64,000 nucleotides of DNA from JAIPFM01 sp964494325 (GTDB taxonomy: Bacteria > Planctomycetota > Phycisphaerae > Sedimentisphaerales > Anaerobacaceae): positions 1 to 64,000 of the forward strand of contig CAZBTJ010000001.1 of assembly GCA_964494325.1 (NCBI GenBank), read 5' to 3'. Both the position numbers and the translations under genes were made by a program. This document shows positions 1-6,820 of this stretch, piece after piece. The notes beneath the pieces are model-generated. The model saw nothing but the letters and a program-made list of their open reading frames with translations, was not told the DNA's origin and did not search any database. How positions within the stretch are numbered: position 1 is the stretch's first letter; every line of letters starts with the position of its first letter.

Positions 1-84
1 TCTCACCTGCTAGCTGAAATGTCCAAGTTATTTTTTACCCGTCCCTTAACATAGGAAATCACTCCTTGAATAATAGTCTTTGGC

Positions 85-819
85 CTAACCCATGGCCACA
101 TTAAGAAGACCCTGGGTTGTCTCTTTGCCCACAGATGAAAAACGCATGTTCGCTTCATACATGCGGGTCACCATCATCATGTCCACCATCTCTTCGTAGA
201 GCTGGACATTTGACCCTTCCTGAAATCCCTGAATCACGCCCACCTTGTCTGCCGGTTCCGGCGCCAAGTCTGCCGGGGCTGAAAAGCAATTTAGCCCGAC
301 ACTGGTCAATTGGGTTTCATCCTCCTTGAAATCAACAAGCGAAAAACGACCCACAGGAAAGTTGTTGGCCTTGATTGAACCATCGCGGGCCACACTGACC
401 TCCTCCAGACTGGCGGTCGCAGGAATCGTAATGGGTCCCGATTCGCCCATCACAACACGCCCTACTGAATCGATCAACTGACGATCTGAATTCATGCGAA
501 ACATACCATTGCGTGTATAGAGCGGTCCATCCGGAGTCTCAATCACAAAAAAGCCCTTACCCGTCAAGGCAAAATCCAGCTTTCGGCCTGTCTCAATCAT
601 GCGGCCTTGTGTAAAATCGTACGTCATATATTTGGCGTCTTGGTCGTAACCGCTCTCGTCCATATTCACGACCCCTTGCTCTTCAAGGGCTTTGGAAAAC
701 GTGTTAATACGACGTTTATAGCCATGGGTGCTGACATTAGAGAGATTGTGCGCGATAGTCTCAAACTCGCGCGATAGCGATTCACTTCTGGCACTCATAA
801 GGGCAGTTATTTCAGACAT
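85..819 (-). CDS. flgF: Flagellar basal-body rod/hook protein, FlgF type
   Basis: This 244-residue protein belongs to the FlgE/F/G rod-hook family and should form part of the proximal rod in the periplasm. The N-terminal rod signature is visible (IAHNLSNVSTHGYKR, about residues 22-36). The C-terminal helix contains YEEMVDMMMVTRMYEANMR, the family's C-terminal coiled-coil motif. Length fits FlgF or FlgG (about 240-260). I prefer FlgF because it lies at the hook end of the cluster and a FlgG gene would be expected next, outside the window. The start follows a GAGG ribosome site at 9 nt. It is the last complete gene of a minus-strand hook block. The 84 bases beyond its stop hold no gene I can call. 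The choice between FlgF and FlgG is not certain. Confidence 0.88.
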   Translation of the reverse strand: MSEITALMSARSESLSREFETIAHNLSNVSTHGYKRRINTFSKALEEQGVVNMDESGYDQDAKYMTYDFTQGRMIETGRKLDFALTGKGFFVIETPDGPLYTRNGMFRMNSDRQLIDSVGRVVMGESGPITIPATASLEEVSVARDGSIKANNFPVGRFSLVDFKEDETQLTSVGLNCFSAPADLAPEPADKVGVIQGFQEGSNVQLYEEMVDMMMVTRMYEANMRFSSVGKETTQGLLNVAMG

Positions 820-829
820 AATTCATACC

Positions 830-2107
830 TCAGACACTGACCTCTTGCATCCCAGCTCTCGCTTTGCCGCTGGATTTCACTTTCTTTTTCTCATTGATGT
901 CAATCAAAGCAGCATTGGTTGCCCGAATTAACTCATTGACGTCAGTGTCTTTTAAACCGGACAACTCGACAGCAATGGACACACACCCGTCCATACCCTT
1001 GACATGACGAACCTCGCCGATGTCTTCAATTAAACGGGAACGCCTTTCTGGATGAGGAATATCCTCAGACACCAAAGGCTCAACCTCAAGATCAAACACC
1101 ACCAAAACACGATCCCCAGTTTTCACATCAAGCGTCGTTTCAATGCGAAGCCCTGGCCCCCCCAATTCTGTCACAGTGGCAGCAGTAAACTCCGGAGACC
1201 CATACGCATCAATAGGATGAAGCGGCATGCTCTTGCTCGAATGCTTTTTTGCCATTGAATCCGCGTCTGAGCATTCAACCCTCTGCTTAAATGGAAAGCT
1301 TGCGATCAAGGCGCGACGTATAACCGGCACACGTAAGAATCGACGACGATTCACAAATCGGACATGATCACTGTGTGTCAGAACCAGGACCACACCGTCG
1401 TAACTCAAAACAGACGTGTCAAATTCCCAAACAGAGGCCCCCAAGAAATAGCGAACACTCCATAGCGTTCCAAACGTCACTTTGATCGTATCATCCACTT
1501 GCAAACAAAGCTCATGATTCCGGTTTCTGTGTACAATAGCCTCAACAGCCTTAGCTTCACCATTCCCTGTCGGTATCAGTGTCACCCGTTTGCGCTCTGG
1601 AATCTGACGACTACTCAAAGACTTTGATTGCGTCGCCCCCAAGGCTGAAAACTCTTTGCCAAAGCCGATTTTTCCCCTTAACAATGATACTTCGGTTATT
1701 AATCGCTGTTTTTCCTGCGATCCCCGGCCGGCCAATGTTTTCTCAATGGCCTGAACAGCACCTCGTTCAAAAGCCGCACGATTCGAAAAGACAGACTCCG
1801 GTCGACGCGTACCAGAACGCTTGGCTATCATTTGAAGAATCTGACATTCACGCACGGTCAGCGCTTTCTTTTCGGCCAGATCAATTAATACACGATCGCT
1901 CTTTCGGTTCTCCTGACGGATCCGCTGCAGGCTGACCCAGAAAAGCATGGCGGTTAAAACCACCAGGGCCACAATGCAGATCAAAATAAACCAGCGATTG
2001 GTCATTAGACCCTGAGGGGGAGTCCTGGCCGCCTGCCACCGTTCAGTGGGCGTTAAAGCCAGAATCAGTCCATGCATACCATTCAGTATCAAGCCTTCAA
2101 AGAACAT
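830..2107 (-). CDS. Membrane-anchored PilZ-domain protein (putative c-di-GMP sensor)
   Basis: One hydrophobic segment follows an MTNRW sequence (about residues 36-58), so the protein is probably anchored in the inner membrane with a cytoplasmic body. A charged linker comes next, and then a C-terminal PilZ-like domain. The first PilZ motif is clear (RRRFLRVPVIRR, RxxxR type). The second, normally D/NxSxxG, is altered to ELGGPG. PilZ proteins bind cyclic di-GMP and often brake flagella, and the position between flgE and flgF supports a flagellar role, though that is inference. The start is unsettled. The upstream ATG has an AAGG about 13 nt away and lies 16 nt from the flgE stop, while an internal ATG at 2005 would begin right at the membrane segment. 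Confidence 0.72.
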   Translation of the reverse strand: MFFEGLILNGMHGLILALTPTERWQAARTPPQGLMTNRWFILICIVALVVLTAMLFWVSLQRIRQENRKSDRVLIDLAEKKALTVRECQILQMIAKRSGTRRPESVFSNRAAFERGAVQAIEKTLAGRGSQEKQRLITEVSLLRGKIGFGKEFSALGATQSKSLSSRQIPERKRVTLIPTGNGEAKAVEAIVHRNRNHELCLQVDDTIKVTFGTLWSVRYFLGASVWEFDTSVLSYDGVVLVLTHSDHVRFVNRRRFLRVPVIRRALIASFPFKQRVECSDADSMAKKHSSKSMPLHPIDAYGSPEFTAATVTELGGPGLRIETTLDVKTGDRVLVVFDLEVEPLVSEDIPHPERRSRLIEDIGEVRHVKGMDGCVSIAVELSGLKDTDVNELIRATNAALIDINEKKKVKSSGKARAGMQEVSV

Positions 2108-2123
2108 GATTAGTTCAATTACC

Positions 2124-3821
2124 TTATCTTATCAAATTTACCAATTCGCCCAGAATGTCATTGGCCACCTTAATGGTTCTCGCACTTGCCTGGAAACCAT
2201 TTTGAGCTTGAATTAGATTCACAAATTCGGTGGACACGTCTGCATTAGATTTTTCGAGGGCCCCACTTTTGATACTTCCAGCCCCACCGGCTTGTGCCAA
2301 GCTGGCCACCGCTTGACCAGAGTTGGCAGACTCAACAAAAACGCCACTACCCGCACTCTCCAGACCAGCCGCATTCTGGAATGTGGCAAGTCGAATGGAT
2401 GCCAGATTTTTCTTAACACCATTTGAAAATGCCCCAATCAGGGTCCCTGAGGTATCCACTGTCACAGTAGACAAGCTGCCTGAATCGTAGCCGTTCTGAT
2501 CTGTCACCGCAGCGGTGGACGATCCTGCAAATTGTGTTAATCCATCAAACTTGCCCACCGTACCCAAACCAATGTTTAACACCTGAGGATTAGAAATATC
2601 GTGCCCATAGATCACAGTAAAGGCCTGTGCATCAGATCCGGTTAACCCGTTATAAGCACCGTTCGATGGATCAAAAGTCACTCCTTCGACACGGCGGCCG
2701 GCTGATGTTAATTCACTAACATCCCCTGTAATTGAGGTCAAAACTATGTCCCATTGATTGGCTGTTTCGGTGCGTACCATTGCCGCTGACAGTACCTGAG
2801 CCGCCCCCAGAGAATCGTAGATTGTAATATTGACACTTCTGCTCTCATCACCCCCCACAGTGGCTATTTCAAAATAGCCCGGCATATCCAGAGTTTCAGC
2901 TCCAGCTGCCGTGTAAACCATGCCAATATCGGCCTTGCTGTAGCCACTGGCGCCATCTGTCACCACAATTTTGCCACTTTCCAAAGACGCCGTAGCGTAG
3001 GTCCCATCAGCATTCTGGTTGGCAACTGCGGAAAGAGTCGTATTCACATAGTCAACCACATCCTGCAAATCCGTTGCAGCACCCACAGTTAACGAAGCCC
3101 CCACAGTCAATACAGACCCGTCCTTGTTGTAACCAGACATGGCAATCGTGCCGGTCGTGGGCGTGCCGGTAAACTGGTCCAATGCGCTAATAAGGGTCGT
3201 TGCAATGGCTATTTCACCTTCATTTTGGGTGTAGGCCAAAGCAGATTCCAATACATTAGTCTGTGGCGTAGCCAACACAGCATCGGCACTCACATTCCCT
3301 GACATCTCCACGGAAGAGGTCGCCGAGGCAGGCATAGCCACACCGTATGGCACCTTGATATTGGAGATACCAGACGTTTGGAACCCATCGGCCTCTCCCA
3401 GGGAGCCAATTCGCTGCACCATACTTCCAGTGGCTGGGTTTACCAAATTTGAATTTGAATCCACGCCAAAGGAACCTGCTCTGGTATACATGTTTTTCTG
3501 ACCATCATTGAGGACAAAGTAACCACCGCCATCAATGGCCAGATCCAAGGGATTGTTGGTACTGACTGTATTGCCTTGTGTCAAGTTGGCAGTCACAGTA
3601 GCCACAGCCACACCACCCCCTGATTGCAGGGCATTGGTACCACCGACCGTACTGGATGGCGCCGAGGCCAATTTCACCGTTTCACCGAGCACATCGGAAA
3701 AAGTAACCCGGCTCGCCTTAAATGCTGTGGTATTGACATTTGCCAAATTGTTTCCTGCGACATCCAGCATGGTTTGATGTGCCTTCAATCCAGTCACTCC
3801 AACTGATAATGCAGAACCCAT
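2124..3821 (-). CDS. flgE: Flagellar hook protein FlgE
   Basis: This 565-residue protein should polymerise into the external flagellar hook. The N-terminus has the family signature (about residues 8-36, GLKAHQTMLDVAGNNLANVN), and the C-terminus carries the matching helix (STEFVNLIQAQNGFQASART). Between them are serine/threonine- and glycine-rich beta regions. A hook-IN-like stretch around residues 225-265 includes LTVGASLTVGAATDLQDVV. The protein is longer than enterobacterial FlgE (about 400 residues), as expected with extra surface domains. The start follows AGGAG at 8 nt. It is transcribed after flgD and before the PilZ and flgF genes. Confidence 0.95.
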   Translation of the reverse strand: MGSALSVGVTGLKAHQTMLDVAGNNLANVNTTAFKASRVTFSDVLGETVKLASAPSSTVGGTNALQSGGGVAVATVTANLTQGNTVSTNNPLDLAIDGGGYFVLNDGQKNMYTRAGSFGVDSNSNLVNPATGSMVQRIGSLGEADGFQTSGISNIKVPYGVAMPASATSSVEMSGNVSADAVLATPQTNVLESALAYTQNEGEIAIATTLISALDQFTGTPTTGTIAMSGYNKDGSVLTVGASLTVGAATDLQDVVDYVNTTLSAVANQNADGTYATASLESGKIVVTDGASGYSKADIGMVYTAAGAETLDMPGYFEIATVGGDESRSVNITIYDSLGAAQVLSAAMVRTETANQWDIVLTSITGDVSELTSAGRRVEGVTFDPSNGAYNGLTGSDAQAFTVIYGHDISNPQVLNIGLGTVGKFDGLTQFAGSSTAAVTDQNGYDSGSLSTVTVDTSGTLIGAFSNGVKKNLASIRLATFQNAAGLESAGSGVFVESANSGQAVASLAQAGGAGSIKSGALEKSNADVSTEFVNLIQAQNGFQASARTIKVANDILGELVNLIR

Positions 3822-3894
3822 AATCCAAACTCCTAATTTATTTCACACTAAACCTGACTGTCATTTTCAGTGAGGTCGTTTCTGTTTCAAATAA

Positions 3895-4308
3895 CTAGTA
3901 AGATACTTGTTTCGTAGCGTCTAATTGTATTTCTCTGACGGAAGCCACATCGTCCATAGAGAAAGAAGTGCCCCCTGACGACAACGTCACATTACCATTC
4001 GTATCATGTGTGACCCGATCCACCACGCCTGATGCCGTGGTCAACTCACCAGACTCGCTTGTCAGATAGTAGCTCACTTCCTTGCCGAGCAACGAGGAGG
4101 CGTAGTTTCTTTCCGTGGTTTCAAGAACGTCTGCAAATGTGGAGGTCTGTGTTTCCATTTCCTGAAGCTGAGAAATTAGAGTCAACTGAGACGTCATTTG
4201 GTCATTGTCCATAGGTTCCAACGGATTCTGATTTTGCATCTGGGTCACCAGAAGCTTCATGTAATCCATCTGAATTTGGCTAGCTTGGTCAGTCCCTGTT
4301 ACGGCCAT
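3895..4308 (-). CDS. flgD: Flagellar hook-capping/scaffolding protein FlgD
   Basis: FlgD caps the growing hook and is needed for FlgE assembly. The N-terminal half shows the FlgD signature: DYMKLLVTQMQNQNPLEPMD followed by a QLTLISQLQEMET-like helix. The rest is a short region ending about residue 137, so the protein lacks the full C-terminal Ig-like/Tudor region of larger FlgDs. I chose the ATG at 4308 because GGAG lies 6 nt upstream. The frame stays open to 4437, but that extension has a hydrophobic, non-FlgD sequence. It is the first gene of the hook block, with a 74-base gap before flgE. Confidence 0.9.
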   Translation of the reverse strand: MAVTGTDQASQIQMDYMKLLVTQMQNQNPLEPMDNDQMTSQLTLISQLQEMETQTSTFADVLETTERNYASSLLGKEVSYYLTSESGELTTASGVVDRVTHDTNGNVTLSSGGTSFSMDDVASVREIQLDATKQVSY

Positions 4309-4627
4309 TGTCTGCTCCATCAACTCTGCAATTTTGACGAACTGTCGTTCTATAAGTGAACATGAAACAAGTGCAATTACCATGCCACATAAACACCTCA
4401 CAAAGAGATCACTCACCCTATCTAATTTAAAACCCACAACTTAAGGTCATTTCTCATTTACTTTTACAACACCCCAGTGGGCCTCCGGGTGTATAAAATC
4501 TGGAACAAGTGTTCCTGAAAACGGAGATTTCTTCCGCAATCATACGGTCCCTGGCATACACAATCTTGTTTAACTCAGGCCGGCAAGTCAGGCCAGTCGC
4601 CAAAATGAGGGCTTAGAAAAAAAACGC

Positions 4628-4651
4628 TTAAGTTTTCAATAAAAACAGCGA
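4628..4651 (+). promoter_or_regulatory. Sigma-28-like promoter candidate
   Basis: The site reads TTAAGTTTTC, 10 bases, then GCGA. The same arrangement with identical spacing precedes flgM at 18697. It resembles the flagellar sigma-28 consensus (TAAAGTTT, about 11 bases, GCCGATAA), but only loosely in the -10 part. Transcription would run rightward toward the terminator at 4890, giving an RNA of roughly 250 bases. The shared spacing is seen directly; the sigma-28 assignment is inferred. Confidence 0.4.
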
Positions 4652-4731
4652 GGGAAAGAGGGTCCGAAAAAAAGCCTTAGCATGTCACCCTAACGCACGC
4701 TCGCTACAATAAGAAGAAAGTTTGGGGGGAC

Positions 4732-4751
4732 AAAGTGACAATAAAGTGACA
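4732..4751 (+). repeat. Paired AAAGTGACA sites, 11 bases apart
   Basis: AAAGTGACA occurs at 4732 and again at 4743, one helical turn apart. An inverted half site, TGTCAC, lies at 4684-4689. Such phased repeats suggest an activator binding site between the divergent flagellar genes. The binding protein is unknown. Confidence 0.35.
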
Positions 4752-4889
4752 TTTTTGAAAATAATATTATCGGATCGTCCCATAAATGCTAAAGTTGCTC
4801 TCGCTTGTTTGCCGAACCATACACTATCTTAAATGAATGAATATCGTTTGGCTTATGATTGTGCAAAAAACTTGGGGTATGCTTACTAC

Positions 4890-4919
4890 AATGAAGCGAT
4901 TAACAACGCTTCATTTTTT
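4890..4919 (+). terminator. Rho-independent terminator with no upstream gene
   Basis: A perfect 9-base-pair stem (AATGAAGCG with CGCTTCATT) has an 8-base loop and is followed by six T residues. No protein gene on the plus strand ends here. The hairpin therefore probably ends a short untranslated RNA started upstream, or attenuates a long leader of the activator gene at 5220. Confidence 0.65.
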
Positions 4920-5219
4920 AATGACAAACAGATTTGGCATGCTTAATTCAAAAAAACACGTGTTGAGATGACAGTGCCAAATCGCTTTCCAAGGAATCTG
5001 CTGCCCCCCTTGAAACGGTAAAAAGGCCAGAATAAAAACAGAATTAAGTGTGAGTTTTTTGAGGGGATTTGCTTGTGTTCTTGTAACACGAGCTTCTTTA
5101 AAAACGATAGCCAGTGCATCTGGTTGGCAGACGTGGAGTCAAACTCCTTCCCTCAGAAGTAAATGTTAAAACAACTTTAGGATCAAACAACCAGCTCTGG
5201 TAGATTGAGGGCATTGTCA

Positions 5220-6602
5220 ATGGGACAACGGATTGTAGCAATAGGCAAGGACTGCCGGCTCCAAAAACTGTCACAACAAATAGCTGAGTCCGTATACATG
5301 GCTGATGATCTCGCTGAAGCCGTGGATATAATTCAAGTGGCCTCGCCTGATCTGATTATTTTCGACCAGATTTTCGGACCTGACAATCTCGCTTGCTTCA
5401 TGAATCATAATCCGTCTCTTGCTGACATACCTGTTATCGTGGTTAATCCAGATCCGACCCTGACCTCATTGTATATGGAAGCTGGTGCTGCAGCCTGTCT
5501 TGATGACTGCAACGACCTTCAGATCTTTGAAACTCTGGCAAGACCCTTGATGACGCCCAAGTGTGATGCCGTTCCACGAAACTTTTTCATCAATCACCTT
5601 GCCTCCAGTGCTGGCGTAGTAGGTCAAAGCCCTGCCATGAGTCACACACTTAGAATGGTTGAGATTGTGGGATCAAGTCAATGCAATCCTGTATTGCTGG
5701 TAGGCGACACTGGCACTGGCAAGGAAGTCATTGCCAAGGCTATTCACATGTATCGTCATGCAGACAAGCCCTTTATTGCAGTGAACTGCGCTGCCTTAAC
5801 AGCCAATCTTCTCGAAAGCGAACTCTTTGGCCACGCCAAGGGATCGTTTACCAGTGCTGATAGAGAAAAAACTGGGTTGTTGGAATTGGCGGAAGATGGC
5901 ACTTTGTTTCTCGATGAGATCAGTGAAATGCCTCTGGATATGCAGGCCAAACTTTTGAGAGTGATACAGGAAAAAACCTTCAGAAAGGTGGGTGGCACCA
6001 AGGAAATACGCTGCATGGCCACGATTGTAGCCTCCACCAATCGAAACCTAAATCAAGAAGTTCAGGCCAACCGATTCCGAAAAGATTTGTATTATCGCTT
6101 AAATATTTTTCCCATTTCTCTGGCCCCCTTGAAAGCAGATCAACGCCACCAAGATATTGCCCTGCTATCTGAGTTTTTCTTAACAACCTCAACCATTTGC
6201 CCTGAAAAGACAGGCCACATTAAGGGCTTTACGCGAATGGCATTAAAAGCGCTTCAAGCCCACCAATGGCCCGGCAATGTCAGAGAGCTTAAGAATGTCA
6301 TTGAAAGAGCGATTCTGCTGGAACCGACCGACAAAATAGGTCTTGGCAGTATTGTGATAAATGCGGAACAGGCCATGCCAGTTTTTGAGTCGCAACGAGA
6401 AGACAAAGCCAAAGATTTCTCCTTGGAAAAAGCTGAGCGTGAGCTCATTGCCAAGGCACTTCAAAAGACGAAGTGGCAAAAGACCAAAGCCGCAGAACTG
6501 CTCGGCATCAGCCGTGCCACACTTTACTCAAAAGTCAAACAGCATAGTATCGAGAATACACAGAACGAATCCGAAACACACAACCCAGTCTTAACCAATT
6601 AG
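5220..6602 (+). CDS. Sigma-54-dependent activator with degenerate receiver (FleQ/FlrC-like)
   Basis: The protein has an N-terminal receiver-like domain, a central AAA+ ATPase and a C-terminal Fis-type helix-turn-helix, the layout of sigma-54 enhancer-binding proteins. Walker A is GDTGTGKE and Walker B is TLFLDEISE. The sigma-54 contact loop reads GSFTSA (residues 208-213) instead of GAFTGA. The C-terminal helix-turn-helix includes KTKAAELLGISRATLYSKVK. The receiver has a possible phospho-Asp (IIFDQIF) but lacks the paired acidic residues and the conserved lysine, so phosphorylation control is doubtful. I chose the ATG at 5220 with GAGG at 9 nt over the TTG at 5205. Its place in the island makes it a likely flagellar master regulator, by analogy with FleQ or FlrA. 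Confidence 0.85.
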   Translation: MGQRIVAIGKDCRLQKLSQQIAESVYMADDLAEAVDIIQVASPDLIIFDQIFGPDNLACFMNHNPSLADIPVIVVNPDPTLTSLYMEAGAAACLDDCNDLQIFETLARPLMTPKCDAVPRNFFINHLASSAGVVGQSPAMSHTLRMVEIVGSSQCNPVLLVGDTGTGKEVIAKAIHMYRHADKPFIAVNCAALTANLLESELFGHAKGSFTSADREKTGLLELAEDGTLFLDEISEMPLDMQAKLLRVIQEKTFRKVGGTKEIRCMATIVASTNRNLNQEVQANRFRKDLYYRLNIFPISLAPLKADQRHQDIALLSEFFLTTSTICPEKTGHIKGFTRMALKALQAHQWPGNVRELKNVIERAILLEPTDKIGLGSIVINAEQAMPVFESQREDKAKDFSLEKAERELIAKALQKTKWQKTKAAELLGISRATLYSKVKQHSIENTQNESETHNPVLTN

Positions 6603-6608
6603 AAGTTC

Positions 6609-6638
6609 TCTTAAGCCACGACATCCAAGAATCTTAAG
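6609..6638 (+). promoter_or_regulatory. Paired TCTTAAG sites upstream of a sigma-54 promoter
   Basis: TCTTAAG occurs at 6609-6615 and 6632-6638, 23 bases (about two helical turns) apart and roughly 90-120 bases upstream of the sigma-54 promoter at 6728. That is the usual position of an enhancer for a sigma-54 activator. The binding factor is inferred, possibly one of the two activators encoded here. Confidence 0.35.
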
Positions 6639-6727
6639 ACATCTCACAAAGTCACATCTATTACCCTTCGTACAAATGCACCCTGATTTAACCTCTCTCC
6701 CCACATTTCCTAAAACAATCATGAAGC

Positions 6728-6743
6728 TGGCATAATTATTGCT
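6728..6743 (+). promoter_or_regulatory. Sigma-54 (RpoN) promoter
   Basis: TGGCATAATTATTGCT matches the -24/-12 consensus (TGGCAC, purine, four bases, TTGC, A/T) with one mismatch. The GG and GC pairs have the exact 10-base spacing. Transcription would begin near 6754 and read into the TPR gene at 6821 and the flagellar genes beyond. The two encoded sigma-54 activators support this reading. Confidence 0.75.
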
Positions 6744-6820
6744 CTATATGTCTTTGAATCCATCTAGGATCGAAATATCCCTTCGGATAAATCCTATTGA
6801 TTTGGGATTTACACAATAAA

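Larger units (their letters stand above)
4309..5219. other. Long divergent intergenic region between flgD and a sigma-54 activator
   Basis: About 900 bases separate the hook block from the divergent activator gene. It holds no convincing protein gene. It does contain a GGAACA-TGTTCC palindrome at 4502-4515, a sigma-28-like site at 4628-4651, a paired AAAGTGACA repeat at 4732-4751, a strong terminator hairpin at 4890-4919, and a second G-U-containing hairpin at 5071-5093 followed by a T-rich tail. A 37-codon reading frame at 4833-4946 overlaps the terminator and has no ribosome site, so I do not call it. Confidence 0.6.

Noticed and set aside
4790..4818. TAAAGTTG...GCCGAACC resembling a classical sigma-28 promoter
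   Set aside because: The spacer is two bases longer than in the consensus; the site at 4628, which shares its layout with the flgM promoter, is a better candidate.
4849..4864. TGGC...TGC sigma-54-like pair upstream of the activator gene
   Set aside because: GG and GC are 11 bases apart instead of 10, a spacing sigma-54 does not tolerate well.
4833..4946. 37-codon frame with a plausible protein sequence (MNEYRLAYDC...)
   Set aside because: It has no ribosome site and the strong terminator hairpin lies inside it, so an RNA ending there would not encode the whole frame.
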